Source: an uncultured Bacteroidales bacterium (GTDB lineage: Bacteria; Bacteroidota; Bacteroidia; Bacteroidales; Bacteroidaceae). From it: 64,000 nt of DNA. Location: NCBI GenBank assembly GCA_949297215.1, contig CASFRV010000001.1, positions 62,001-126,000 on the forward strand, in the 5' to 3' direction. Shown in pieces: positions 35,405-44,248 of the stretch. Every line of letters starts with the position of its first letter. Positions within the stretch are counted from its first letter, which is position 1. Made by a program: the position numbers and the translations under genes. The notes below the pieces were generated by a model that made no database searches, was not told where the DNA came from, and saw only the letters and a list, made by a program, of their open reading frames with translations.

Positions 35405-35482
35405 AAAAACAAAGCGTGCGGAATACTCAAAAGAGTGGTTCCCGCAGACGGGAACCGGGCTCCTGATGAGCATTCCGCACGC
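35405..35482 (-). terminator. purT terminator
   Basis: Read on the minus strand, a long two-part hairpin forms (outer arms GCGTGCGGAAT and ATTCCGCACGC at 35414-35424 and 35472-35482; inner GGTTCCCG/CGGGAACC), followed by TTTGTTTTT. It lies 27 bases after the purT stop. Confidence 0.8.
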
Positions 35483-35508
35483 AAGATGCGCAGTCTGAGG
35501 CGGGCGGG

Positions 35509-36672
35509 TCAGTACACCTCGACGTACGAAGCCAGCCGTTTGGCCTTGTCGCGCAAGGCGTCGAGGTCGGCCCCCACGGGACCGTTGCACACCACGACGC
35601 CCATGCGGCGGTTGACGCGCGTCGTGGGTTTCCCGAAGATGCGGATGTCGGCGTCCTCCTCGCACGTGCGCTCAATGCCGCGGTAGCGCGGAGCGTCGGC
35701 CGAGGCGATGGGCGAAAGTATCACGGCGCTGGCGCCGCAGCGCAGCTGCTTGATGCAGGGGATGGGCAGCCCGAGCGCGGCACGCAGGTGGAGCTCAAAC
35801 TCGTTGAAGTTTTGCGTTCCGGCCAGCGTCACCATGCCCGTATCGTGCGGGCGGGGCGAAAGTTCGGAGAAGTAGACCCCGTTTTCGTGGCTCAGGAAAA
35901 ACTCCACGCCCCAGATGCCGGCGCCCGTCAGCGCGCGCGTCACTTTTTCTGCCATGTCCTGCGCGGCAGCCAGGTGTTCGGGCTCGATGTGGGCCGGCTG
36001 GAAGCTCTCGCGGTAGTCGCCTCCCTTCTGTACGTGGCCGATGGGCGGGCAGAACAGGGTGGGGCCGTTTTTCTGCGTCACGGTGAGCAGCGTTATCTCG
36101 CTGTCGAAGCGCACGAACTCCTCGACGATGAGTTCGTGTATGTCGCCGCGGCTGCCTTTGTTGCCATAATCCCATGCGTGCGCCAGGTCGGCCTCGCTTT
36201 TCACGAGCGATTGCCCTTTTCCCGACGACGACATCAGCGGTTTCACCACGCAGGGGTAGCCCACCTTGCCGGCAGCCTCTTTCAGCTCCTCGAAAGTCTT
36301 GGCGTAGAAGTATTTGGCCGTTTTCAGCCCCAGCTCTTTGGCTGCCAGGTCGCGGATGGCTTTGCGGTTCATCGTAAAGTTGACGGCCCGGGCCGAGGGA
36401 GTCACCTGTATGCCCTGTTGTTCGTAGTCGTACAGGCGTTCTGTACGGATGGCCTCGATTTCGGGCACAATCATGTCGGGGCGATGCTTTTCGACGGCGC
36501 GGTCGAGCGCTTCGCCGTCGAGCATGGAGAAAATTTCGCATTCGTCGGCCACTTGCATGGCTGGGGCTCCTGCGTAGGCGTCGCAGGCCACGACGTACAG
36601 CCCGAGACGTTTGGCGGCTATGACGAACTCTTTGCCCAGTTCGCCGGAACCTAACAACAATATTTTTTTCAT
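35509..36672 (-). CDS. purT: Formate-dependent phosphoribosylglycinamide formyltransferase
   Basis: PurT uses formate and ATP to formylate GAR in purine synthesis. The 387-residue ATP-grasp enzyme starts [20 protein letters not shown], has [14 protein letters not shown], the ATP-binding loop [11 protein letters not shown] and the metal/ATP region [25 protein letters not shown]. Length is standard (about 390). The ATG at 36672 is the conserved start; the upstream frame runs into a hairpin leader. It is monocistronic with a 130-base leader. Confidence 0.95.
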   Translation of the reverse strand: MKKILLLGSGELGKEFVIAAKRLGLYVVACDAYAGAPAMQVADECEIFSMLDGEALDRAVEKHRPDMIVPEIEAIRTERLYDYEQQGIQVTPSARAVNFTMNRKAIRDLAAKELGLKTAKYFYAKTFEELKEAAGKVGYPCVVKPLMSSSGKGQSLVKSEADLAHAWDYGNKGSRGDIHELIVEEFVRFDSEITLLTVTQKNGPTLFCPPIGHVQKGGDYRESFQPAHIEPEHLAAAQDMAEKVTRALTGAGIWGVEFFLSHENGVYFSELSPRPHDTGMVTLAGTQNFNEFELHLRAALGLPIPCIKQLRCGASAVILSPIASADAPRYRGIERTCEEDADIRIFGKPTTRVNRRMGVVVCNGPVGADLDALRDKAKRLASYVEVY

Positions 36673-36716
36673 ATATCTCGATAGATAAGGGATGGCTGAT
36701 TCTGAAAAACACCGTT

Positions 36717-36763
36717 CCCTGACATGCCGGGCCGTTTGTTGGCGGGCGGCCGGCATGTCAGGG
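36717..36763 (-). promoter_or_regulatory. Hairpin in the purT 5' leader
   Basis: CCCTGACATGCCGG (36717-36730) and CCGGCATGTCAGGG (36750-36763) make a perfect 14-bp stem with a 19-base loop in the transcribed leader of purT. In the purT direction it is followed by AACGGTGTTTTTC, so it could act as an attenuator. It does not match a riboswitch class I recognise. Confidence 0.55.
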
Positions 36764-36808
36764 ATTCAAACCTCGTGATGCAGGGTTTCGGCCCGTAGGT
36801 GGCCGATG

Positions 36809-36816
36809 CAAAGATA
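36809..36816 (-). promoter_or_regulatory. purT -7 promoter box
   Basis: The complement reads TATCTTTG, the same box as for dnaN and yicC. The leader to the purT ATG is about 130 bases. No clear TTG 20 bases upstream. Confidence 0.55.
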
Positions 36817-36868
36817 CGTTTTTTTATGTTTCCCCTCCGGGTGCGGGGCTTCTTTTCCCGCCGGCCCG

Positions 36869-37030
36869 TCAGCAGGGCAGGGCTTTGCTCAGCAGGGGCA
36901 GGGCAAGCCGGGCGTTGGCCGGGCCGATGGCCTTTGGGCGCGGAGCCGGCCGGTAGGCCCGGGCAAAGGCGCGCAGGAGGTTTAGCGTTTCTTTCCGCGG
37001 CGAGGGGGCTTCGTGTGTAAAGTTGTCCAT
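36869..37030 (-). CDS. Small hypothetical protein (53 aa)
   Basis: The complement of 37028-37030 is an ATG opening a 53-residue frame that ends with TGA at 36869-36871. It begins MDNFTHEAPSPRKETLNLLR and continues AFARAYRP. The combination of an acidic/aromatic start, an APSPxxxTL segment and a basic RAFARAY helix recalls short orphan proteins I associate with Bacteroidota, but this is a recollection, not a search. It lies between the sigma factor terminator and the purT promoter, so it would be its own transcript. No -7 box was found upstream. Function unknown. Confidence 0.45.
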   Translation of the reverse strand: MDNFTHEAPSPRKETLNLLRAFARAYRPAPRPKAIGPANARLALPLLSKALPC

Positions 37031-37148
37031 AGGCTCTCGTTTTGATGGGTTGCTATTATTAGGAACGCGCCGACGTTGCTTTTAGTGTGCGCGATGCGAA
37101 ACTTTTTCGTTTTCTGCACTTTCCGCCTGTCGGGCCCGGCGAGAATAA

Positions 37149-37189
37149 CGCTTCAGCGCCCCGTCCGGTCAGGACGGGGCGCTGAAGCG
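37149..37189 (-). terminator. Sigma factor gene terminator
   Basis: CGCTTCAGCGCCCCGTCC (37149-37166) and GGACGGGGCGCTGAAGCG (37172-37189) form a perfect 18-bp stem with a 5-base loop. On the minus strand it is followed by TTATTCTC, a weak T-tract, 46 bases after the stop. Confidence 0.75.
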
Positions 37190-37234
37190 AGGGGCGGGTG
37201 GGGCGGTGTGCGTTGCGCCGGGGGCGGCGGTGCC

Positions 37235-37828
37235 TCAGAGCATCGTGAGCGACAGGTTGTGCTCGCTGGCCATGCGCCGCATGTTGAGGATGGCATAGCG
37301 CATGCGCCCCAGCGCGGTGTTGATGCTCACGCCCGTTGTTTCGGATATTTCCTTGAAGCTCAGGTTCTGGTAGTAGCGCATGAAGACCACTTCGCGTTGA
37401 ACGGCCGGGAGGTGGTCCATCAGCCGCCGCACGTCTTTCAGCGTCTGCTCGTTCACCATCTCCATTTCCAGGGAGCGGTCGGTCAGCTCGCTGCTTTCGA
37501 AAAGCTCTGTCTCGCTTTCGTCGTTCGAAATGGTGTTTTCGTTGCGCTCCGTGCGAAACTGGTCGATAATCAGGTTGTGGGCAATGCGCGTCAGCCAGGC
37601 CCCGAATTTTCCATTGGCCGCATAGCGCTTTTCTTGCAGCGTGATGATGGCTTTCATGAACGTCTCCTGAAAGAGATCGTCGGCCATGTCGGCATTTCTG
37701 ACAATAAAATATATATAGGAGTAGAGCCTGTCTTTATGACGTTCCAGCAAAGCGTCGAAAGCCTCGTCTTTTCCCGAAACGTAAAGCGCCACCAACCGGT
37801 CGTCGGAGCACTTGTTGAGATTTTCCAT
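37235..37828 (-). CDS. ECF-type RNA polymerase sigma-70 factor
   Basis: A 197-residue sigma factor with regions 2 and 4 only. Region 2 includes DAFDALLERHKDRLYSYIYF and ADMADDLFQETFMKAI; region 4 has LPAVQREVVFMRYYQNLSFK and the helix-turn-helix EISETTGVSINTALGRMRYA. No anti-sigma gene is adjacent, so it is not the FecI/SusC-linked type that comes with FecR. It has its own promoter and terminator. Which genes it reads is unknown. Confidence 0.92.
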   Translation of the reverse strand: MENLNKCSDDRLVALYVSGKDEAFDALLERHKDRLYSYIYFIVRNADMADDLFQETFMKAIITLQEKRYAANGKFGAWLTRIAHNLIIDQFRTERNENTISNDESETELFESSELTDRSLEMEMVNEQTLKDVRRLMDHLPAVQREVVFMRYYQNLSFKEISETTGVSINTALGRMRYAILNMRRMASEHNLSLTML

Positions 37829-37902
37829 GATTACTCAGTTTTTAGTTCGTATGAGTAATGATGTTTCGATAGGCTGTTTCGTTTTAATATGTCAACTGCC
37901 GA

Positions 37903-37933
37903 CAAAGTTATAAAATGGAAGCAAAACAGCCAA
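37903..37933 (-). promoter_or_regulatory. Promoter of the ECF sigma gene
   Basis: On the minus strand: TTG (complement of 37931-37933), 20-base spacer, TAACTTTG (complement of 37903-37910). The leader to the ATG at 37828 is about 70 bases. Confidence 0.75.
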
Positions 37934-38308
37934 GCATCTTGTCCTTTTTTTGAGAAATGGGATGTCGGTCGGGGGCTTTCCCCCTGCCCGCAGGCCCGGT
38001 GAGCGCGGTTGTCGGGGGCGGCAGCTCCCTGTCTTTTCGCTGCTGTTTTCTCCGTTTCCGCTCTTTCGCGCCCTTCCTCTTCCGCTTGCGTTCCCCGTCC
38101 TCGTGCGGCCGGTGCGCCGCGGCTGTCGGCAGCCCGCGGCATTGTTCTGTTTTTCGGTTGCGCCGGAAATCTAAGCGCTCAGAATGCGTTGTTTCCGAAG
38201 TTTCGCCCGGGCGTGTGGTTTTACGCGCCTGTACGCTGTTTTAAGGTTTGAGTGGTCTGATATTCAGTGCGATAGAGGATGCTTTTCCACGTTTTGCAGG
38301 CTAAAATG

Positions 38309-38392
38309 CAGGCCTTCGGGCGAGAGATCCATGGGATGTTGTCCGAGATCCATGGGGTGTTGCGCCAGATCCAAGGCCTGTTTCGACGCAGG
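38309..38392 (+). repeat. 21-base-period repeat, four units
   Basis: Cores CAGGCC, CATGGG, CATGGG and CAAGGC start at 38309, 38330, 38351 and 38372, exactly 21 bases apart. The two central units share GAGATCCATGGGRTGTTG. The last unit and part of the third match the minus strand at 1221-1260 very closely (for example ATCCAAGGCCTGTTT). Confidence 0.8.
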
Positions 38393-38701
38393 CATCGCAT
38401 CGCGGTTCGTTGCGGAGCCTTGTTCTGGAAAGAGCGTTTGGCGCTTTTTGCACGAAAAGGGTTCTCCCGTCCGCTGCGGGCTGAATAGATGTGAAAGCGG
38501 CGAGCGTCGTTTTTGCCGGCGGCCGTCGGTCGGGCGGTTTTTTCCTGCGTTTTTTCTCTCTTTCGTCGCCGGTGGCGATTCGTCGATATGTCGGTTTTTT
38601 GTCCGCTCATCCCCTCCCGTCCGTATGGGACCGGGCGGGGGCCGGGCGGGCGTTTGTGGGCTTGCGTGCTTTGTTCCCGGAAGAAATGTGGCAGCAAATT
38701 C

Positions 38702-38733
38702 TTGGAAACGCGCGTATCTTTTTATTAAATTTG
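38702..38733 (+). promoter_or_regulatory. Promoter of the radical SAM gene
   Basis: TTG at 38702-38704, a 21-base spacer and TAAATTTG at 38726-38733; ATG at 38758. Confidence 0.6.
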
Positions 38734-38757
38734 CCCCGCTTAAACCCGACATCCCGC

Positions 38758-39729
38758 ATGCCGACGCCCGCACCTTATTACGATTATTCTACCTTCCTTG
38801 CCCGTCATTTTGCGGGCAAGGTGCAGAAGCTTTCGGTCGATGCCGGCTTCACCTGCCCCAACCGCGACGGCAGCGTGGGGCGGGGCGGTTGTGCTTATTG
38901 CAACAACCGCTCCTTCCGCCCCGACTATTGCCGCGAGTTGCCCACGGTGACCGAGCAGCTCGAGGCGGGCAAGCGCTTTTTCTCGCGCAAATATCCCCAC
39001 ATGCGCTACCTGGCCTATTTCCAGGCATACACCAACACTTACGCCGACCTCCCGCGCCTGCGTGCGCTCTACGAGGAGGCGCTGGCTGTGCCCGGTGTGG
39101 TGGGGCTTGTCGTTTCGACGCGCCCCGACTGCGTGCCCGACGACGTGCTCGACTACGTGGCCGCTCTCTCGCGCCGCACCTTCGTGCTCATGGAGTATGG
39201 CGTCGAGTCGGTCAGCGATGCCACGCTGCGCCGCATCTGTCGCGGGCACGATTTTGCCTGTGCGGCCGATGCCGTGCGGCGCACGGCGCAGCGGGGCATC
39301 CCGGTGGGCGCCCACGTCATTCTGGGGCTGCCCGGCGAGGGGCGCGAGGCGCTGCTCCGCCAGGCCGGCGTCCTTTCGGAGCTGCCGCTCGACGTTTTGA
39401 AAATGCACCAGTTGCAGATCGTGCGCGGCACGCTCATGGCACGCTGGTACGCGGAGCGGCCGGCCGATTTCCACCTGTTCGGGCCCGAGGAATACGCCGA
39501 ACTGGTGGTCGACTACCTCGAACGCCTGCGGCCCGGCATCGCTGTCGAGCGCTTCACGTCGCAGTCGCCGGCCGGCCTGCTCATAGCCCCCGACTGGGGC
39601 TGGAAAAACCACCGCTTCGCCGAGCTCGTCAGGCGCCGCCTGCGCGAACGGGGCACGTGGCAGGGCCGTTGCTGGCAGCCTGCCGCGCCTGCCCCTTCCG
39701 GCCCCGGCTGCGAAATGAAACTTCCGTAA
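38758..39729 (+). CDS. Radical SAM protein, TIGR01212/YhcC family
   Basis: A 323-residue radical SAM enzyme of unknown reaction. The iron-sulfur cysteines are in FTCPNRDGSVGRGGCAYCNN, a CX11CX2C spacing characteristic of TIGR01212 rather than the usual CX3CX2C. Further family parts are KYPHMRYLAYFQAYTNTYAD, VVSTRPDCVPDDVLDY and HVILGLPGEGREALL. The ATG at 38758 is 25 bases below its promoter and gives the normal N-terminus; the frame stays open far upstream without signal. The chorismatase/Rid-like gene follows after 20 bases. Confidence 0.88.
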   Translation: MPTPAPYYDYSTFLARHFAGKVQKLSVDAGFTCPNRDGSVGRGGCAYCNNRSFRPDYCRELPTVTEQLEAGKRFFSRKYPHMRYLAYFQAYTNTYADLPRLRALYEEALAVPGVVGLVVSTRPDCVPDDVLDYVAALSRRTFVLMEYGVESVSDATLRRICRGHDFACAADAVRRTAQRGIPVGAHVILGLPGEGREALLRQAGVLSELPLDVLKMHQLQIVRGTLMARWYAERPADFHLFGPEEYAELVVDYLERLRPGIAVERFTSQSPAGLLIAPDWGWKNHRFAELVRRRLRERGTWQGRCWQPAAPAPSGPGCEMKLP

Positions 39730-39749
39730 TCAACACTTTCAGATACGTT

Positions 39750-40841
39750 ATGAACGTACCTTTTGTCTTTCAAATCATGGAGCCTGCGGAACGGACGTCG
39801 TTCGTTGCCCAGCTCGACGAGCTGGCGGCCCGCGTCGAGGCGTGGCTGCACCCCGTCGGCGGCCCGCAGCTTCGCTTGGTGCAGGCCCGTGTCTACCTCA
39901 GCGATATAGCCAACTGGGAGCCCGCGCTCACGGCTCACCCGCTCTATGTCGGCTGCCTGGCCCGTGCCGCGGTTTCCGTTGTCGGTCAGCCGCCCCTGAG
40001 CGGTGCCAAGGTGGCCTTGCAGCTCTGTGCGCTGCCCGCCGCCTCTTCCTCGGCTCGTCGCGAGGGCGATGCCTTTGTCTTCGAAACGGGGGGCGTCACG
40101 TTTCTCTGGCAGACGGTGCGCCTTTCGGCCGCCGACGTGGCCGGCCTCGATGCGGCTGCCCAGACGCGGCTGGCGTTCGACCGCCACGTGGGCCTCTTGG
40201 CGCAGCGGGGATGGACGTTGGCCGGCCACTGCCTGCGCACGTGGCTCTTTGTGCGCGACATCGACCGCCACTACGCCGGCGTTGTCGCGGGGCGCAACGC
40301 TGTGTTTGCCCGCGAGGGGCTGACGCCCGCCACCCATTTCATAGCCTCGACGGGGATCGGGGGCGAAACCGCCGAACCTGCCGCCGTCGTGGCTGTCGAC
40401 TTCCTTTCGGCGTCGGGGCCCGGCCTTGGCGAGGTTTCCTATTTGCAGGCGCCCGACTATCTCAACCCCACATACGAATATGGCGTGGCTTTCGAGCGGG
40501 CCACGGCCGTCGGTTTCGGTTGGGGCCGCATGGTCCTGCTCTCCGGTACGGCCAGCATCGACAAGACGGGCACCTGCGTCCACCGCGGCGACGTGCTGAC
40601 GCAGACGGGCCGCCTCCTGCTCAACATGGAGAAGCTGCTCGAGGCGGGCGGAGCCTCGCTTTCCGACTTACTCTATGTAGTAGTCTACCTCCGCGACGTT
40701 TCCGACTACGCGGCCGTGGCGCGCTACATGTCGCTGCGCTTCCCCCGTCTGCCCGTGCTCATCACCGAGGCCCGCGTGTGCCGCCCCGAGTGGCTGGTCG
40801 AGATGGAGGGTGTGGCAGCCGTGCCCGCTCCGGCCGGCTGA
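39750..40841 (+). CDS. Rid-superfamily protein, chorismatase (FkbO/Hyg5/XanB2)-like
   Basis: A 363-residue protein with two related halves. The C-terminal half (about 240-363) has the YjgF/Rid pattern: VLLSGTASIDKTGTCVHRGD, QTGRLLLNMEKLLEAGGASL SDLLYVVVYLRD and LITEARVCRPEWLVEMEGVA. The N-terminal half has a Rid-like strand-helix run (LVQARVYLSDIANW). This double architecture is that of chorismatases and pteridine-dependent deoxygenase-like proteins, which cleave chorismate to pyruvate and an aromatic or dihydroaromatic product. Whether the active site is kept cannot be judged by eye. It is cotranscribed with the radical SAM gene. Confidence 0.7.
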   Translation: MNVPFVFQIMEPAERTSFVAQLDELAARVEAWLHPVGGPQLRLVQARVYLSDIANWEPALTAHPLYVGCLARAAVSVVGQPPLSGAKVALQLCALPAASSSARREGDAFVFETGGVTFLWQTVRLSAADVAGLDAAAQTRLAFDRHVGLLAQRGWTLAGHCLRTWLFVRDIDRHYAGVVAGRNAVFAREGLTPATHFIASTGIGGETAEPAAVVAVDFLSASGPGLGEVSYLQAPDYLNPTYEYGVAFERATAVGFGWGRMVLLSGTASIDKTGTCVHRGDVLTQTGRLLLNMEKLLEAGGASLSDLLYVVVYLRDVSDYAAVARYMSLRFPRLPVLITEARVCRPEWLVEMEGVAAVPAPAG

Positions 40842-41030
40842 CGCCGTTTGGGGCTGCGCCTTCCCGCCCATGCCGGGGAGGCTCCCATCCCGCCGTGTTA
40901 ACACGCGAAAGAAACTTTAAAGCTTCTGCTGGTTTTTCGATTTTAACACTTGAAATTGCAGCTTGGTTAAAAGATGTTGCTACAAACAAGTTTGCTCGGA
41001 GGGCCACCGATGCGGGAAATAAAAATCTAT

Positions 41031-41038
41031 TAATTTTG
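41031..41038 (+). promoter_or_regulatory. -7 box for the FAS1/Sus operon
   Basis: TAATTTTG fits TAnnTTTG and lies 82 bases before the first ATG. No TTG at the expected spacing, so activation by another factor is possible. This is the only candidate promoter found for the seven-gene operon. Confidence 0.5.
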
Positions 41039-41120
41039 CTGCATTCTACAGGAGTGTGGAAATGCGAAGAAGCCATGAAGAAATCAATAAAAATAGATAA
41101 ATGAATAAATCAAGGTGCAT

Positions 41121-44100
41121 ATGAAAAACCGTTTTAGCAAAATGGGTAATGCATTGCTTGGAGCGATGTGTTTACTTACGACTTGCGGACTTTCGTATTC
41201 CTGTTCGGACGACTATGAGTTGGACGATACCAACCCGAGTTTCTTGGGGGGGAGTATCTACGATGAGCTGAAGGCGAGAGGAAACTACGAAACAACCATC
41301 AAGTTGATCAACGATTTGGACTACGCCGACGTTATGTCGAAAACTGGTAGCAAGACGCTGTTCGTAGCCGACGACGATGCCTACGCGCGCTTCTTCCAGA
41401 CAACGACATGGACGGACGGCCAGGGACAACCCGTCAGAAGCTACAACCAGCTCTCGACCAACCAGAAGCGTTTGCTGCTGTTCAACTCGATGTTGAACAA
41501 CGCCTATGTGATGGAGATGATGGCCAACACCTCGGGTGGTGGAACCAACGAATGCCTCCGTCAGGTCACCCAGGCTGCCGCTACCGACTCTGTCGGCTTC
41601 TGGACGTGGGACAAGTTGCCTCAAAACGAGTATGAGCCCACCGGGGGCGAGGACGACTACCCCGACTTCTGGGCATCCTATCGCCAGCAGTCGCGCGGCG
41701 GTATATATATGGCGCTCGATGCCACGCAGCCCATGCTCACCCACTTCCTCGAAGGCCAGATGCGCAGCAAGAACATCTCCAACGACGACATCGCCTTCAT
41801 CTTGGGCTTGCCCGAGGGGTCTTGGGGCAACGAAAACCGTAGCTACATTTATAATGCGCAGGTGAAGGAGCAGGACGTTACGTGCTTGAACGGTTATTTC
41901 CACGTGCTCGACCGCGTGCTGGAAACGCCTACCAATATGGCCGAAGTCATTCGTACCAATGGCAAGACGAAGCATTTCAGCCGCATGCTCGACCGTTTCA
42001 GTGCACCTTTCTATAATGCCAACCTGACGCAGCAGTACCAGGCGCTCCATCCCTCCATGTCGTTGAACGACTCTGTGTTCGAGAAGCGCTATTTTGCCGT
42101 GCGTTCGCAGGGTGGAAACCAGCTCTCCACAACGCCCGATGGCGAAGCCATGCCGGGTTCTTATCCCTATCTGGCTTTCGACCCGGGATGGAACGAGTAT
42201 TCCGCCAGCAGCACCGAGGCCAAGGAGGTGGATATGGGTGTCATCTTTGCGCCCAACGACGCTGCCATCGAGCAGTACTTCCTCCAAGGTAGTGGCGTCT
42301 CGCTGATGAACCGCTATGCCAAGGAAACGCCTGTGACGGAAAAGAACCTCGACTACAACCTCGACCAGTTGCCTCTGATTATCGTACGCTCGCTCATCAA
42401 CAACTTGATGAAGTCGTCGTTCAACGAGTCGGTGCCCAGCAAGTACCTGACCATCATGAATGATGCCCGCGACCCGATGTTCCCCAAAACAAGCTATCCC
42501 AGCGTCGGCGACTTTAAGAACAAATTGGTCGACACCTGTCTGCTGGCCAACAACGGCTTGGTTTACGTCATCAACGAGGTAGTTGCTCCGGCCGACTATG
42601 CTTCGGTTATCGCTCCCGTGCTCAGATCGCAGAATGCACAGGTGATGCGTGCTGTCATCACGGCAGATGACAACTATGTAAACGGTAGCCAGTATAACTT
42701 GGCCCCGTTGCAGAAGTATTTCAGCACCTATCTCAAATCCATGCAGTCGCACTTCTCCCTCTTCGTTCCGACGGACGAGGGCTTGAGCACGTATGGTTAT
42801 GTCAACCCGATGTCGTTGGCTTCGGGCATGGCCGGACAATACAACTACCTGCGTTTCACTTTCAGCAATTTTACGGCTAACGACAATAATAAGCGTTTGC
42901 CGATCGAAGCCAGCGCCTATTCATATAATATAGAGACGGGCCCGACCGATTCGGACGTTCGTCTGTGGAGAAATGAAAGTCGCGAAGTGATTACGAGCGG
43001 ACGTGGCGATACGAAGGCTTCCTTGCTCGAAGAAATGGTAGACCAGCACATCGTCGTGCAGGAGAATGCCGACGTCATCGGCCAGAGTGAAAACGCACAG
43101 CGCTATTATCTCTCCCGTTCGGGTGCCCCCATCTACATTGCAAAGCCTTCGAGCGCTGCAAGAGGCGAGGGCATGGAGGTCAAAGGTGGCTTCCAGCTGA
43201 TGCTCGACGCTCAGAACTCGGCAGCTGCTTACAGCTCGGTCGTTACCGAAGGCTACGATCAGACAGGTGGTAGCGAGGAGGCTTACGGAAATGGTATGAC
43301 CTATTTCCTCAACCGCCCCATGCAGCCGACCATGAACACGGTGTTCGACGTAATGAGCGACAACGAAGCGTTCTCAACGTTCTATAATCTTTGTCTTTGC
43401 GGAGGTACCACCAACGCCCCCTACAATGCTGACCTCTTGAATGCCTGCGGTTTCCGTCTCAACGACGAGGGCAACTTGATGGACGATAGCGACTGGTATT
43501 ACGAAAGAACGAAATATCAGATCTTCCTGACCCAAGGAGTGATTAGCGGTACGACCAGCAACAACTGTTTCCCGCCGGCCGGAAGCGCTGTGGTTCGTTT
43601 CTTCAACAATTACAACTATACGGTCTATATTCCTACCAACGAGGCTGTTCTGGCTGCCATCGACAATGGTCTGCCCACGTGGGACGACATCACCAACTTT
43701 GTCAACAGCTGTGAACGCTACGAGGCAGGTGTGACGGACGACGAGGGTAATAGCATGGAAGGCATCATCATTGATGAAGATGAGCGTGCCCAGGCTCAGG
43801 CCATGGTGACGGAGCTCGTCAACTTCCTCAAATATCACTTCCAGGATCTCTCTGTCTTTGTCGATAACGTAACGTCTGTTGGCGAAGACAATGGCTACGA
43901 CAGCTATTCGACCTCGTGCATCGACAATGAGCAGGGAAGTTATCTGATGCTGCGTGTACGCCAGACGCCCGGCACGATGACGGTTTTGGATAATGCAGGC
44001 ACTACGCACAACGTAACGACGCTTTCCAACTTGGTGGCTCGCGACATGAATTTCAATGCAAGCGTGACAGCCGGTGAGTCGTGCTCGAGTATCAAGAACT

Positions 44101-44237
44101 CGTCGTACGTCGTTGTACATCAGATTGATGGAGCGCTCGACTTCCGTGAAGGCGCAGCCGGAGCGTCGTATTCGTCTGCTTGGGAAACACCCGCAAAGGC
44201 CAAGGCTTTCATCAAGAAGTACGAAATTAGAAAGTAA
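41121..44237 (+). CDS. Surface lipoprotein with about four fasciclin (FAS1) domains
   Basis: A 1038-residue lipoprotein. The signal peptide ends in the lipobox GLSYSC near residue 28, and the following SDDYELDD is an acidic export signal for surface display. FAS1 first-helix/strand motifs are seen at TLFVADDDAYARFF (about 79), VIFAPNDAAIEQYF (about 374), SLFVPTDEGLSTYG (about 547) and YTVYIPTNEAVLAAI (about 834). Matching second motifs include NGYFHVLDRVLETP (about 256) and NGLVYVINEVVAP (about 477). FAS1 domains mediate adhesion or ligand binding. A GTG at 41115 is possible, but the ATG at 41121 gives the normal lipoprotein start. It leads the operon, 11 bases before susC. Confidence 0.88.
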   Translation: MKNRFSKMGNALLGAMCLLTTCGLSYSCSDDYELDDTNPSFLGGSIYDELKARGNYETTIKLINDLDYADVMSKTGSKTLFVADDDAYARFFQTTTWTDGQGQPVRSYNQLSTNQKRLLLFNSMLNNAYVMEMMANTSGGGTNECLRQVTQAAATDSVGFWTWDKLPQNEYEPTGGEDDYPDFWASYRQQSRGGIYMALDATQPMLTHFLEGQMRSKNISNDDIAFILGLPEGSWGNENRSYIYNAQVKEQDVTCLNGYFHVLDRVLETPTNMAEVIRTNGKTKHFSRMLDRFSAPFYNANLTQQYQALHPSMSLNDSVFEKRYFAVRSQGGNQLSTTPDGEAMPGSYPYLAFDPGWNEYSASSTEAKEVDMGVIFAPNDAAIEQYFLQGSGVSLMNRYAKETPVTEKNLDYNLDQLPLIIVRSLINNLMKSSFNESVPSKYLTIMNDARDPMFPKTSYPSVGDFKNKLVDTCLLANNGLVYVINEVVAPADYASVIAPVLRSQNAQVMRAVITADDNYVNGSQYNLAPLQKYFSTYLKSMQSHFSLFVPTDEGLSTYGYVNPMSLASGMAGQYNYLRFTFSNFTANDNNKRLPIEASAYSYNIETGPTDSDVRLWRNESREVITSGRGDTKASLLEEMVDQHIVVQENADVIGQSENAQRYYLSRSGAPIYIAKPSSAARGEGMEVKGGFQLMLDAQNSAAAYSSVVTEGYDQTGGSEEAYGNGMTYFLNRPMQPTMNTVFDVMSDNEAFSTFYNLCLCGGTTNAPYNADLLNACGFRLNDEGNLMDDSDWYYERTKYQIFLTQGVISGTTSNNCFPPAGSAVVRFFNNYNYTVYIPTNEAVLAAIDNGLPTWDDITNFVNSCERYEAGVTDDEGNSMEGIIIDEDERAQAQAMVTELVNFLKYHFQDLSVFVDNVTSVGEDNGYDSYSTSCIDNEQGSYLMLRVRQTPGTMTVLDNAGTTHNVTTLSNLVARDMNFNASVTAGESCSSIKNSSYVVVHQIDGALDFREGAAGASYSSAWETPAKAKAFIKKYEIRK

Positions 44238-44248
44238 ATCGTAATATC

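Larger units (their letters stand above)
37829..38757. other. Long spacer between the sigma factor and radical SAM genes
   Basis: 929 bases between divergent genes. It holds the sigma promoter at the left, the 21-base-period repeat at 38309-38392 and the radical SAM promoter at the right. Open frames across it are GC-driven and have no supporting signals. 37940-38300 and 38400-38700 show nothing I can name. Confidence 0.5.

Noticed and set aside
38184-39749. Extended N-terminus joining the chorismatase-like gene to sequence upstream (885-codon frame)
   Set aside because: The upstream part overlaps the radical SAM gene in another frame and a repeat, and has no protein-like features. The ATG at 39750 gives the family start.
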